Positions 1-9,669 of a DNA stretch of 64,000 nucleotides are shown here, one piece after another. The stretch's first letter is position 1, and each line of letters begins with the position of its first letter. The notes beneath the pieces were generated by a model. The model did not search any database and was not told where the DNA came from. It worked only from the letters and a program-made list of their open reading frames with translations. This stretch comes from DATBQN01 sp963799925 (GTDB lineage Bacteria > Acidobacteriota > Thermoanaerobaculia > Multivoradales > UBA5704), in NCBI GenBank assembly GCA_963799925.1, contig CAWCYZ010000002.1, forward strand, positions 1,364,001 to 1,428,000, given 5' to 3'. The position numbers and the translations under genes are program-made.

Positions 1-272
1 TCGTAGGCGGTGATGAAGACGACCGCCGGCGGCGCCTCCAGCAGCTCCAGGACCTCGAAGCCCGAGAGCTTGGGCATCTGGACATCCAGAAAGACCAGGT
101 CCGGCGCCAGGTCGGCGATCGCCTTGACCGCCGCGAAGCCGTCGGCGCACTCGGCGGCGACCGCGATCTCCGGGTGGGCCGCGAGGTATTCGCAGAGGAG
201 CGCCCGCGCCGCCGGCTCGTCGTCGACGACGATGGCGCGGAGCGGCCGTGGACGATCCGGCTCAGCGTCCAT
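1..272 (-). CDS. Response regulator receiver domain, LytTR-type partner (partial)
   Basis: This is the N-terminal 90 residues of a response regulator; the gene runs off the left edge, so the output domain is not seen. The receiver fold is clear: an acidic pocket VVDDEP at residues 15-20, the phosphoacceptor Asp63 in FLDVQMPKLSG, and the switch Thr in FITAYD at residue 88. The ATG at 272 overlaps the end of the upstream sensor kinase by 11 bp, so the two are translationally coupled. Pairing with a LytS/YehU-type kinase predicts a LytTR DNA-binding domain beyond the edge; that is inference from family knowledge. Confidence 0.88.
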   Translation of the reverse strand, partial: MDAEPDRPRPLRAIVVDDEPAARALLCEYLAAHPEIAVAAECADGFAAVKAIADLAPDLVFLDVQMPKLSGFEVLELLEAPPAVVFITAY

Positions 273-1398
273 CGGCAGGCCCTCCGCCGCGTGCTCCGGC
301 CGGCGCGGCGAGCGCGCCGCGCCGCGGCGCTCGCCGCCATCGCCTCTCGGGGGCCGGCAGGGTGATCTCGACGCGGAAGCTGCGCGGCGGCGAGGAGACG
401 GCGAGCCGCGCGGCGCCGCCGTAGCGCGCCTGGAGGCGAGCCGCCACGTTGGCGAGCCCGACGCCCCCGCCGGGCGCGGAGGGCTGCTCGGCGTCGCGCG
501 GGTTCTCGACCGTGATCGACAGGGCGTCGTCGGCGAGACGCGCGGTGAGGCGGATCGCGCCGCCTTCGAGGAGCTGCGCGATGCCGTGCCGCACGGCGTT
601 CTCGACCAGCGGCTGGAGGAGGAGCGGCGGCACCGGGCAGCTCCGCGCCGCCTCGTCGACCGCGAGCTCGAAGACCAGCCGGTCGCCGAAGCGGGCGCGC
701 TCGACGGCGAGATAGCTCGCCGCGTGCGCCAGCTCCTCGCCCAGCGGGATGCTCTCCTCGCCGCCGGCACGGAGGCTCCGGCGCAGGAACTCGGCGAGCA
801 GGATCGTCATCTTCCGCGCCCCCTGAGGATCGCTCCCGGCGAGGGCGCCGATGGTGTTGAGGCTGTTGAAGAGGAAGTGCGGGTCGAGCTGGGCCTTGAG
901 GGCGCGGAGCTCGGCCTCGCGCGCCCTGATCTCGAGCTCGAGCGCCTGCCGCTCGGCGGCGCGCGAGCGCTCGACCGCGAGCACCGCGTAGTAGACCGCC
1001 GCGGCGAGGAGATAGACCGGCACGCCGAGGGCGAAGAGCCACGGCGCCTCGCCGGCGAAGCGGCGGCCGGCGCCGGGCGAGGGGAGCAGCCGCTCGAGCG
1101 CCGCGGCGCCGGCCCAGCCGAGCGCCACCCAGACGCCGCTCGACAGCGCCGCGGCGAGCGCCTGCGTGCCCAGGACCTCGTACGGCGGCGCCGCGCCCCA
1201 CGGCGCCACCCGGCAGACGTACCAGGCGGCGAGCCCCATGTAGGCGTAGACGAAGGTGAGCGGCAGGGCGAGCGCCAGCGCCTCCCCCCAGCCCGCGCCG
1301 CCGTGCCGCGCGAGGAGCGCGGCGATGAGCGGCACCAGCGGCAGCCAGCCGGCGAGGTAGAAGCCGAGGCGCCGCGGATGGGCGAGGATCGGGTGCAT
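262..1398 (-). CDS. LytS/YehU-type sensor histidine kinase
   Basis: A 378-residue membrane sensor kinase. Roughly four hydrophobic segments fill residues 10-140, followed by a short coiled coil and the His_kinase domain with the phosphorylated His174 in the motif QLDPHFLFNSLNTI. An HATPase region follows, with the N-box PLVENAVRHGI and a G-box around GGGVGLANVAARL. No periplasmic sensor domain is evident, so the signal is probably sensed in the membrane. It lies just downstream of two LiaF-like envelope-stress proteins and overlaps the response regulator, forming one minus-strand operon. This suggests a role in sensing cell-envelope damage (inference from context). Confidence 0.9.
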   Translation of the reverse strand: MHPILAHPRRLGFYLAGWLPLVPLIAALLARHGGAGWGEALALALPLTFVYAYMGLAAWYVCRVAPWGAAPPYEVLGTQALAAALSSGVWVALGWAGAAALERLLPSPGAGRRFAGEAPWLFALGVPVYLLAAAVYYAVLAVERSRAAERQALELEIRAREAELRALKAQLDPHFLFNSLNTIGALAGSDPQGARKMTILLAEFLRRSLRAGGEESIPLGEELAHAASYLAVERARFGDRLVFELAVDEAARSCPVPPLLLQPLVENAVRHGIAQLLEGGAIRLTARLADDALSITVENPRDAEQPSAPGGGVGLANVAARLQARYGGAARLAVSSPPRSFRVEITLPAPERRWRRAPRRGALAAPAGARGGGPADGR

Positions 1399-1409
1399 GG
1401 CGCGGGCCC

Positions 1410-2174
1410 CTAGAGCCCGCCCTCGCGCTCGTTGCGGACCTCGACGGCGCCCATCAGGGCGAGGCCGGTCACCACCAGGCGCTGGCTGGAGACGGCGGGC
1501 GGGCGGGTGAAGTCGTGGAAGCCGCCGAGGATCGAGGTGCCCTCGAGCGCCACCGACCAGCTCGCGGGGACGAAGATGCGGATGCCGCCCCAGACGGCGT
1601 GCGCCTCGAAGACGGCATCGCCGCCCGCCGCGATCGCCGCCTGGCGCAGATCGATCTCGCACGAGCCCAGGAAGGCCGCCGCGCTGCCGCCGCGGAAGCT
1701 CTGCGCGGTGCTCGCCTGGGTCGCGGTGCCGAGCACCGCCGTCCTGTGGACGACGGCGCTCGGCACCGCCGGCGCGCCGCCGCGGCGATCGACCAAGGGG
1801 CGCCGCGGCGGCAGCGCGGAGAGGACGAAGCTCAGGCCGACGATCACCAGGATCGAGGCGAGGATCAGCTGGTTGCTGAGCACCCCGAAGCTCTTCAGCA
1901 GAAACCAGGCGCCGAGGAACAGGAGGACGAAGCCGGCGGCGTGACGGCCGCGGGAGCGCAGCGTCATCCGCAGCCCGAAGAAGATGAGGATGAGCGGCGA
2001 GAGCCGCCAGAAGGGCTCGAGGTCGACGACCCCGTAGATGGCGAGGGCGAAGAGCGCGCCGAGGCCGATGAGCAGCAGGCCGATCCAGAGCCGGCCGCGC
2101 GAGCCGCCACCCCGGCCACCGCGGCCGTCGCGGCAGCCGCGGCCGGGTCCGGCCGGCGGGGGTCCGGTGATCAT
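1410..2174 (-). CDS. LiaF-like membrane protein (DUF5668 plus LiaF C-terminal domain)
   Basis: A 254-residue protein with a glycine/arginine-rich start and four hydrophobic segments (about residues 30-125) of the LiaI/DUF5668 type, including RLWIGLLLIGLGALFALAIY. The soluble C-terminal part is LiaF-like and beta-rich: GSCEIDLRQAAI, AVWGGIRIFVP and LGGFHDFTRPP. Family members act as modulators of envelope-stress two-component systems. The start codon overlaps the stop of the shorter paralogue upstream (ATGA), and the kinase starts 12 bp after its end, so all four genes appear to form one operon. The N-terminal half is a duplicate of the upstream gene, which suggests a local duplication. Confidence 0.82.
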   Translation of the reverse strand: MITGPPPAGPGRGCRDGRGGRGGGSRGRLWIGLLLIGLGALFALAIYGVVDLEPFWRLSPLILIFFGLRMTLRSRGRHAAGFVLLFLGAWFLLKSFGVLSNQLILASILVIVGLSFVLSALPPRRPLVDRRGGAPAVPSAVVHRTAVLGTATQASTAQSFRGGSAAAFLGSCEIDLRQAAIAAGGDAVFEAHAVWGGIRIFVPASWSVALEGTSILGGFHDFTRPPAVSSQRLVVTGLALMGAVEVRNEREGGL

Positions 2175-2572
2175 GGATTCCGCGGCGAGCGGTCGAAGCG
2201 CCGCCGCGGCCTGAGCGAGGGGATGGCGAGGGCCGCGCCGACGATCACCAGGATGCACGCCGGGAACAGCCGCCCGTCGACCGGCAGCAGGCCGAAGTTC
2301 TGCAGCAGGAACCAGCCGCCGACGAAGAGGACGACGAGGCCGCCGAGGTGGCGCCCGCGGCTGCGCAGCGTGATCCAGAGGCCGAAGGCGAGCGGGAAGA
2401 GCGGCCAGAGCCGCCGCAGGGGCGAGACGTCGACGACGCCATAGGCGGCGAGGGCGAAGAGCGCGCCGAGGCCGATGAGCAGGAGGCCGATCCAGAGCCG
2501 GGAGCGGGCGCTGCCGGTGCGGCAGCTCCGCGCCGGGCCGGCCGGTGCGGGTCGATTCGTGGTGGGTTCCAT
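2171..2572 (-). CDS. DUF5668/LiaI-like membrane protein
   Basis: A 133-residue membrane protein with four predicted hydrophobic segments. It has no LiaF C-terminal domain. It is closely similar to the N-terminal half of the next gene: RLWIGLLLIGLGALFALAAY here against the same block with one change there. A GGAG Shine-Dalgarno lies 7 bp before the ATG. It is the first gene of the four-gene run that ends with the sensor kinase and response regulator. The molecular function is unknown; membership in an envelope-stress sensing operon is inferred from its neighbours. Confidence 0.78.
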   Translation of the reverse strand: MEPTTNRPAPAGPARSCRTGSARSRLWIGLLLIGLGALFALAAYGVVDVSPLRRLWPLFPLAFGLWITLRSRGRHLGGLVVLFVGGWFLLQNFGLLPVDGRLFPACILVIVGAALAIPSLRPRRRFDRSPRNP

Positions 2573-2719
2573 GCGAGGTCTCCGCAGAGCGCGGCCGGCG
2601 GGAGCGCCGGCCGCGGGAGCACCGTACGCCGGGGCCGCCCGCGAAGCAGCGGCGAATCGGCGAACGGCGGTCCGCGACCGGCGGGCGGCGGCGCGCGAGG
2701 GCTCGCGACGCCGGCGGCT

Positions 2720-4696
2720 TCAGACCCCGGCGAGGACGCGGCGCAGCAGCAGCAGCAGGAAGACGGCGGCGACGAGGAGCGTCGCCGGCATCAGCCACCG
2801 CGCCCAGCGGCTGGCCGATGGCGCCACCCTGCCCGCCAGCTCGACCTCCGCCGGCCGCCAGGGGCTCGCCAGGAGCTGATCGCGCAGGGCCTCGATGTCG
2901 TAGTCGGGCGCGGTCAGGCGCCGGGCGCCGGCGAGGAGCTTGACGTCGCCCCTGGGCCAGGCGAAGACCAGCACGTCGCCGCGGCGGACGACCTCGAGCT
3001 CCATCCCGGAGAGCGGCGGGTTGTCGCGGTCCTCGAAGCGCAGGTCGAGGTGGGCCGGCGCCGGGGCGGCGAGCGCCAGGAGCCCGCGGCAGGGGAGCGG
3101 CGGGTGCGGCAGGCACTCCCAGATGGCGTGCGCCTCGATCGTCTCCGTGCTCTCGACGCCGGGCCGCGGCGGCGCGATGTAGCGCACCGCGAAGGCCCGC
3201 CGCAGCGGGCTCGCCGGGGCCGTGAGCAGGAGCTGGGTGAGCGGCTGGCCGGTGCGCGGCAGCTCGAGGTCGACGCGGCTCACGCCCCCCTGTTGGCGCG
3301 ACATCGGCCAGGCTTTGAGGCCCGAGCGGTCGAGGACTGGGAGCGGCGCCGGCGGCGTCCAGCGGAGGTAGGGGATCTGCCGGCCGCGCGCCGCGAGGCG
3401 GACGTCGGCGAGGTCGGGCCGCGCGTAGGTGTAGAGCGCCGCGGGGAGCTCGAGACGCACCAGGCTCCCCGGCTGCACGCCGGGGGCCGCCACCTTGAAG
3501 TCGGCCTCGAAGCGCAGGTCGCCGAGCGGGTTGCCGGGGGCGGTCGCCGCCTGGGGGAGGGGCGCCGGAGGATGCTCCTGCTCGGGACCGGGGGCGAGCC
3601 AGGCGGCCTCTTCGGCGGCGCCGCGCGACGGGCCCGCGGCGGCGCGCGGCTCGCCGGCGCCGCCGCCGTAGGCGAGCGTGTAGACGCCCGGCTCGGGCGC
3701 GTCGAAGACCACGGTCTCGATCGCCAGCTCGGCGCCGAAGCTCTTGAGCGCGGGGCCGGGCCCGGCGCCCGTGCCGTAGAGCTCGAGGCGCAGCAGGTCG
3801 CCGGCGATCGTCCGCGGCTCGAAGGGGAGCGCCAGGCCGGCCGCCGGCCCGACCCCCTGGAAGACCCCCTCGGCGAGCTGGCGCCAGCGCGCGCCCTGCG
3901 GCTCGTAGAGCCGGTAGCCGACGCTCCCCTGGCCGGCGACGTTGACGGTGAGCCGGCGGAGGATCTGGCCGGCGGCGGGGAGGGGCAGCCGGCAGACCGT
4001 CGCCGCCGGCGGGTGATGCTCGCACTCGGCGGCGCGGGCGGTGATGGCGAGCGAGGAGCGCGGCGCGGTCTCGACCTCCACCCGCCGCACCTCCGGGAAG
4101 CCGGCCTCCCGCGGCCAGTGGAGGCGCAGGTAGCGCCGGTCGCTCGGCGGGTAGACGAGGGAGGTGCGCTTCAGGCCGCCGCCGCTGCCGAGCTGGAAGA
4201 GGTCGCCGGCCGCGAGCGGCTCCCAGGCCAGCCGGTCGGGGCTCGCCTCGAGCCGCACCTCGGGGGCGTGCGCCAGGCGCGCGAAGTCGAAGATCAACCG
4301 CTCGTGGGGCGGCGGGTTGGGCCCGAGGTCGAAGCTGATCGCCCAGCCGCCGGGCTCCGCCCTGAGCTCGACGACCGCCGCGTCGCGCCGCTCCCCCAGC
4401 GCCATCGACGGCTCGACGCGGCTCGCCACCTCGCCTCCTCGCGGACCGAAGACGCGGAGGTCGACCGCCTCGGCGCTGCCGCCGGGCACCAGGTGGCGCA
4501 GCGTCGTCAGATCGAGCGGCACCTGCACCCAGCCGCGCGCCGGCACCGCGACCGGCCGCGTGTAGAGGAAGCCCTCGATGGCCGGCGGGTCCGGGCGTGG
4601 GGCGGGCCGCGGCGGCTGCCGCGGCCCGGCGGGCGCGGCAGCGGTCGAGAGAACGAGGACCGCGGCGGCGAAAAGCCAGCGGACGGGGGGCCTCAC
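2720..4696 (-). CDS. DUF3999 family envelope protein
   Basis: A 658-residue protein with a signal peptide (VRPPVRWLFAAAVLVLSTAAA) and a long extracytoplasmic region of beta-sandwich character. The far C-terminus carries a single transmembrane helix ending in LLLLLRRVLAGV. This is the DUF3999 architecture; family members are usually encoded next to DUF2339 proteins, as here. The GTG start overlaps the stop of the DUF2339 gene (GTGA), showing tight coupling. The pair has no firmly established biochemical role that I can name; a carbohydrate-binding-like surface or export role is only a guess from the fold. Confidence 0.8.
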   Translation of the reverse strand: MRPPVRWLFAAAVLVLSTAAAPAGPRQPPRPAPRPDPPAIEGFLYTRPVAVPARGWVQVPLDLTTLRHLVPGGSAEAVDLRVFGPRGGEVASRVEPSMALGERRDAAVVELRAEPGGWAISFDLGPNPPPHERLIFDFARLAHAPEVRLEASPDRLAWEPLAAGDLFQLGSGGGLKRTSLVYPPSDRRYLRLHWPREAGFPEVRRVEVETAPRSSLAITARAAECEHHPPAATVCRLPLPAAGQILRRLTVNVAGQGSVGYRLYEPQGARWRQLAEGVFQGVGPAAGLALPFEPRTIAGDLLRLELYGTGAGPGPALKSFGAELAIETVVFDAPEPGVYTLAYGGGAGEPRAAAGPSRGAAEEAAWLAPGPEQEHPPAPLPQAATAPGNPLGDLRFEADFKVAAPGVQPGSLVRLELPAALYTYARPDLADVRLAARGRQIPYLRWTPPAPLPVLDRSGLKAWPMSRQQGGVSRVDLELPRTGQPLTQLLLTAPASPLRRAFAVRYIAPPRPGVESTETIEAHAIWECLPHPPLPCRGLLALAAPAPAHLDLRFEDRDNPPLSGMELEVVRRGDVLVFAWPRGDVKLLAGARRLTAPDYDIEALRDQLLASPWRPAEVELAGRVAPSASRWARWLMPATLLVAAVFLLLLLRRVLAGV

Positions 4697-7447
4697 CTCT
4701 CCTCCCGGAACACGAACCGCTGATAGAGGAACGCCAGCAGCAGCAGGCTGGCACCGAGACCGAGGAACGAGACGACGCGGTAGAGGTCGCCGAGGTTCGA
4801 CGTGTCGTAGAGGAAGACCTTGAACACCGCGATCATCATCACCGCGAGCGAGGCGTAGCGCAACGTGCGGCCGCCGGGGCCGCGGCGGGCGATGCCGAGG
4901 ACGAGGAGCAGCGTCGCGAAGAGCACCCAGGCCGCCGAGTACGCGTAGCGCTCGGCGCCGGTCGTGGCGCCGGCGTCCGGGCTGGCGTCCAGGTAGGTGC
5001 CGTGGAAGGCCTGCCGCACCTCGAGGGAGACGAGGACGAAGAGCCCGGCGAGGGCGGCGACCGAGAACGCCCGCGCCGAGAGGTGCGCGGCCCGCTCCGC
5101 CTCGGCGCCGGGCGCGGGCGATGCCGGCGCGGCCCGGCGCAGGTCGCGGGCGGCGGCGGCGAGGGCCGCGACCGGCGCGCCGAAGGCCCAGAGGAGGCGG
5201 TTGGCGACCGGCGTATCGCCCACCGGCCGATGCTCCCAGAGGGGGTTGGCGGCGAGCCCGGGCCCGAGCGCCGCGGCGGCGAGGCCCATCCAGGCGACCG
5301 CGAGGCCGCCGGCGCGGAGGCCGGCGCGCTCGAGCCGCCGGCCGAGCGCGTAGGCGCCCCAGCCGAGGAGGATCCAGGCGGCGGCGAGCGTCCCCAGCTC
5401 GGCCAGGTAGGCCGCCGCCGCGCCGAGCTCGCCGGGATGGAACGCCTGGCGGATCTCGAGCGTCGTGAGCGCCCAGGCGAAGGCGAGCGCCTCGAGCTCG
5501 AGGCCGGCGGCGGTGCGGCGGTCGCCGCCGCGGCGCGCCAGCTCCGCGGCGGCGGCGAAGGCGGCGAGCGGCACGCCGTAGCCGTAGAGCAGCCAGTTGA
5601 GCAGCGGCAGATGGCCGATCGGATAGTCGAGCACGCCGGGGTAGAAGAGCCGCAGGCCGACGAGCGCCGCGAGCCCCCGCGCGAGGTGGGTCAGCACCGG
5701 CAGGCGGAAGCGGCCGGCGAGCCACAGCAGGGCCGGCACCTCGATCGCCCAGGCGACCGTCAGCCACGAGCGCTCGAGCTCGAGCGGCACGGCGAGGCTG
5801 ACGAAGGCGGTGGCGGCCACCGCGACCGCGGCGAGCGCCGCCGCTTGCTCCGGCACCCGCTGCGCCAGCGCCGCCCCGCTCCCCGCGCCGCCGGCCAGCC
5901 GGCGCACGAAGGCGTAGGCGGCGCCGGTGTAGAGGAGGCCGAGGCCGAGCGCCAGCGCCCCCCAGGAGATGCCGGCCGGCTGGCCGCGCACCGCGCCGTA
6001 GGCGAGGAGGAAGAAGGCGAGGGCCGAGGCGGCGGAGAGCGCCGCCCAGAGCGCCGGCCGCGGCACGCCGCGCCGCGGTCTGAGCCAGGCGCCGGCGAGG
6101 CCGGCGCCGGCGAAGAGGAGGCCGAGGCCGAGCGCCGTCCGCAGATAGGGCGCCGGCGCCGCGGCGTCGTGGCCGCCCCACGGCCCCTTCCAGGCCATGA
6201 GCAGCGCCGCGGCCACTCCCGCCGCCACCCAGGCGAGCCCGGCGAGCTCGGCGTCGAGGAGGCCGAGGACGAGGACGCCGGCGGCGAGCAGGGCGAAGAA
6301 CGCCCACTCCGTCGGCGAGTAGCCGGCATGGCCGGCGACCAGGGCGACCGCCCCCAGGCCGAGCCCCATGGCGCCGCGGGCGAGGAGGAGGGCGCCGCCG
6401 CCGCTCCCCCAGCTCTCCCGGCGACCGGCGAGCGCCGCGGCGGCGCTGGCGCCGGCCAGGAGGACGAGGAAGAGGCAGAGCCAGACGCCGTCGGACGCCT
6501 TGAAGGGGCCGGCCAGCCAGGCGATCACCCACAGCAGGCCGCAGGCGTTGGCGAGCCCGGCGATCGCCGTCCAGCCGCGGCGGCGCGCCGCGAGCAGGAA
6601 GCCGACCTCGAGGAGGAGGAGGTAGCCGAAGAGGTTGCGCGCGGTGGGGGTTCCGGCGTGGATGAGGTAGGGCGCGACGAAGCCGCCGACGAGGCCGATC
6701 AGCGCCACCATCGGCCCCTGGCGCAGCGACAGCGCCACGGCGACGGCGGCGGTGAGCGCGATCAGCCCGAAGCCGGTGGCGGGCGGGATCAGCCCGTAGA
6801 GCGTGGTGCCGGCGAGGAAGCAGGCGAAGAGGTCGGCGATGCCCGCCGCCGAGAGCCCCGGGGAGACGCGCGGCGAGGTGCGGCGGAGGGCCTCGCCGCC
6901 GCCCAGCATCGCGATCCCGAAGGCGACGCCGAGCGCCACCCGCACCGCCGGCGACAGCCAGCCCTGCGCGAACGAATACTTGACCAGAAAGGCGCCGGCG
7001 AGCGCCAGGGCGATCGAGCCGATCCACACCGGCAGCCGCGCGCCGAGGCGCTCCTCGAGGCTGACCCGCGGCGGCACGGGCGCCAAGGGCGGCGGCGGAG
7101 CTGCCGGCGCCGCGGCGGCGGCCGGCGGCGCGAACGCGGCATCGGGGGACGGCGCGAAGAGCGGCGGGATGCTCGGCTGGCTCGGCTGGCTCGGCTGGTT
7201 CGGCGTGATCGGCTGGATCGGCGCGGCGGGCGGCGGCGTGGGGACAGGCCGCGGGAGAGGGACTGGGAACGCCGGGCAGGCTGGAATCGCCGGGAGCGAG
7301 CGGCGCGGGACGGGCGGCGAGGGCGCGCAGCGCGATGCGGAGCTCGGACAGCTCGCGCTCGGCGGCGCGGACGCGGCGGTGGGCGACGATCGCCACGGCG
7401 AGCGCCGCGACGGCGGCGAAGAGTCCGATCGCGCTCAGGCATTCCAT
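4693..7447 (-). CDS. DUF2339 polytopic membrane protein (one apparent frameshift)
   Basis: A large polytopic membrane protein with about 25 hydrophobic segments and the DUF2339 signature EERLGARLPVWIGSIALAL. The N-terminus (MECLSAIGLFAAVAALAVAI, then a short coiled coil to about residue 42) is in a different frame from the rest. Dropping one base from the CCCC run at 7240-7243 joins it smoothly to a Pro/Ala/Gln-rich linker and then to the membrane domain, which is the normal family layout. If the frameshift is real, translation would have to start at a TTG at 7086. The gene overlaps the downstream DUF3999 gene by 4 bp, forming the usual DUF2339-DUF3999 pair. Confidence 0.8.
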
Positions 7448-7579
7448 GCGTGGGGATCGCCGCCGGACCGTGCGCGGACTCTCACCGGGCCGGAGCTATG
7501 CACCGGAGCTACGCACCGGAGAGAGGGGCCTCGTGCTTCGGGGAACGGCGGGACTCTATCAACAATCCGCGTCCGTGAG

Positions 7580-9526
7580 TCAAGCTTTCTTGCGCGTCCG
7601 CTGCCGGTGGTCCTCGACGAGCGTCTCGACGACGCTCGGATCGGCGAGCGTCGTGATGTCGCCCAGCTCCTCGTACTCGCCGGCGGCGATCTGGCGCAGG
7701 ATGCGGCGCATGATCTTCCCCGAGCGCGTCTTGGGGAGGCCGGGGGTGATCTGGATGCGGTCGGGTGTGGCGATGGGGCCGATGGCGTGGCGCACCTGCT
7801 CTTTCAGAGCGCCTTCGAGCTCGTCGGCGTCCCAGCTCTCGTAGTCGGGCTTGGGGATCACGTATGCGTAGATGCCGGTGCCCTTGATCTCGTGCGGGAA
7901 GCCGACGACCGCCGCCTCCGCCACCCCGGCGTGCGAGACCAGCGCGCTCTCGACCTCGGCCGTCCCCAGGCGGTGCCCGGAGACGTTGAGCACGTCGTCC
8001 ACCCGGCCGGTGATCCAGTAGTAGCCGTCCTGGTCGCGGCGGCAGCCGTCGCCGGTGAAATAGAGGCCGGGGAAGCGGCTGAAGTAGGTCTCGCGGAAGC
8101 GCGCGTGGTCGCCGTAGATGGTGCGCGCCTGCCCCGGCCAGGGACGGGCGAGGCAGAGGTTGCCGGAGACGTCGTTGCCCTCGAGGCGCCGCCCCTCCTC
8201 GTCGACGATCACCGGCTCGATGCCGAAGAAGGGAAGGGTCGCCGAGCCCGGCTTGACCGGGGTGGCGCCGGGCAGCGGCGTGATCAGGATGCCGCCGGTC
8301 TCCGTCTGCCACCAGGTGTCGACCACCGCGCAGCGCCCGCCGCCGACCACGTCGTGGTACCAGATCCAGACGTCGGGGTTGATCGGCTCGCCGACGGTCC
8401 CCAGGATGCGCAGGCTGGTGCGCCGGTGGCGGCGGACCGGCTCGTCGCCGGCGCGGGCGATGGCGCGGATCGCCGTCGGCGCGGTGTAGAAGATGTTGAC
8501 CCCGAGGTCGTCGACGATCTGCCAGTAGCGGCCGGCGTCGGGATAGGTGGGGATCGACTCGAACATCACCGTCGTCGCGCCGTTGGCGAGCGGGCCATAG
8601 AGGATGTAGGTGTGGCCGGTCACCCAGCCGACGTCGGCGGCGCAGAAGTAGACGTCCTCGGGGTGGAGGTCGAAGACGTACTTGTGCGTCATCGCAGCGT
8701 AGACCATGTAGCCGCCGGTGGTGTGGAGCACGCCCTTGGGCTTGCCCGTCGAGCCCGAGGTGTAGAGGATGTAGAGCGGGTCCTCGGCGGCCATCCACTC
8801 GACCGGACAGGTCGAGCGCTGCCGGGCGCACTCCGCGTCGAGCCACAGGTCGCGGCCGGAGCGCATCGGCACCTCGGCGCCGGTGCGCCGGGCGACCAGC
8901 ACGCGCTCGACCAGCTCCACGCCCTCGACCGCCTGGTCGACGGTCGCCTTGAGCGGGATGCGCCGGCCGCCGCGCAGGCCCTCGTCGGCGGTGATGACGA
9001 GCTTGCAGCCGGCGTCGAGGATGCGGTCGCGCAGCGACTCGGCCGAGAAGCCGGCGAAGACCACCGAGTGCACCGCCCCGATGCGCGCGCAGGCGAGCAT
9101 GCTGTAGGCGAGCTCGGGGATCATCGGCAGGTAGATGCAGACGCGGTCGCCCTTGCGGACGCCTTGGGCGAGGAGGACGTTGGCGACCCGCGCCACGTTG
9201 TGCTTCAGCTTGCGGTAGGTGATGCGCTCGTACTCGCCGGGCTCGTCCTTGGCCCAGATGATGGCGGTCTTCCCCCCCTCTGCCGGCAGGTGGCGGTCGA
9301 CGCAGTTGTGGCAGGCGTTCAGGCGCCCGCCGCCGTACCAGGAGAAATCGACCTCCTCCATGTCGACGTCGAGGATGCTGTGCGGCGGATGGAACCAGTC
9401 GAGGATCGCCGCCTGCTCGCGCCAGAACTCGTCGGGCCGCTCGAGCGAGCGGCGGTACATCTCCTCGTACTGCGCGAGGCTCTTGACGTGGGCCTTGGCG
9501 GCGATGTCGGGCTTGACGGGGATCAT
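7580..9526 (-). CDS. acsA: Acetyl-CoA synthetase (AMP-forming)
   Basis: A full-length 648-residue acetate-CoA ligase, which activates acetate to acetyl-CoA through acetyl-AMP. Visible motifs are the ATP-binding P-loop YTSGSTGKPKG, the adenylate motif WWQTETGG, and the A10 lysine motif LPKTRSGKIMRR near residue 605, whose lysine is the usual site of regulatory acetylation. The N-terminal ACAS_N region includes FWREQAAILDWF. It is monocistronic on the minus strand, with the DUF2339 operon downstream of it. PEP carboxykinase elsewhere in the window fits gluconeogenic growth on acetate. Confidence 0.97.
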   Translation of the reverse strand: MIPVKPDIAAKAHVKSLAQYEEMYRRSLERPDEFWREQAAILDWFHPPHSILDVDMEEVDFSWYGGGRLNACHNCVDRHLPAEGGKTAIIWAKDEPGEYERITYRKLKHNVARVANVLLAQGVRKGDRVCIYLPMIPELAYSMLACARIGAVHSVVFAGFSAESLRDRILDAGCKLVITADEGLRGGRRIPLKATVDQAVEGVELVERVLVARRTGAEVPMRSGRDLWLDAECARQRSTCPVEWMAAEDPLYILYTSGSTGKPKGVLHTTGGYMVYAAMTHKYVFDLHPEDVYFCAADVGWVTGHTYILYGPLANGATTVMFESIPTYPDAGRYWQIVDDLGVNIFYTAPTAIRAIARAGDEPVRRHRRTSLRILGTVGEPINPDVWIWYHDVVGGGRCAVVDTWWQTETGGILITPLPGATPVKPGSATLPFFGIEPVIVDEEGRRLEGNDVSGNLCLARPWPGQARTIYGDHARFRETYFSRFPGLYFTGDGCRRDQDGYYWITGRVDDVLNVSGHRLGTAEVESALVSHAGVAEAAVVGFPHEIKGTGIYAYVIPKPDYESWDADELEGALKEQVRHAIGPIATPDRIQITPGLPKTRSGKIMRRILRQIAAGEYEELGDITTLADPSVVETLVEDHRQRTRKKA

Positions 9527-9615
9527 GGGCGCGCCTCCCTTCGACGGCTACCGGTCGCGGCGGATTCTACCAACCGGCGGCGCCCCCAGGCTCCGGCAAG
9601 CCGCTGGCGGGCCGC

Positions 9616-9631
9616 TGGCAAGGCGCTTGCT
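9616..9631 (+). promoter_or_regulatory. Sigma-54 (-24/-12) promoter upstream of a secreted protein
   Basis: The 16-mer TGGCAAGGCGCTTGCT matches the sigma-54 consensus TGGCAC-N5-TTGCW at all but one position, with the invariant GG and GC at the right spacing. Transcription would begin near 9642, leaving a leader of about 28 nt that contains the AGGAGG at 9660-9665 before the ATG at 9670. It is the best sigma-54 match I found in this window; weaker versions precede the prepilin genes at the right end. Confidence 0.72.
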
Positions 9632-9669
9632 TCGCCAGGATCGAGACGTTCATCCGCTAGGAGGTCGTC

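Noticed and set aside
7160..7225. A plus-strand GWLGWLGW-like repeat peptide
   Set aside because: It is the shadow of the Pro/Gln/Ser-rich linker (QPSQPSQPS) of the DUF2339 protein on the minus strand.
4597..7578. A 990-residue open frame on the plus strand opposite the DUF2339 gene
   Set aside because: It is rich in Arg, Glu and Gly with no domain, and the opposite strand carries a convincing membrane protein. Long antisense open frames are expected at this G+C content.
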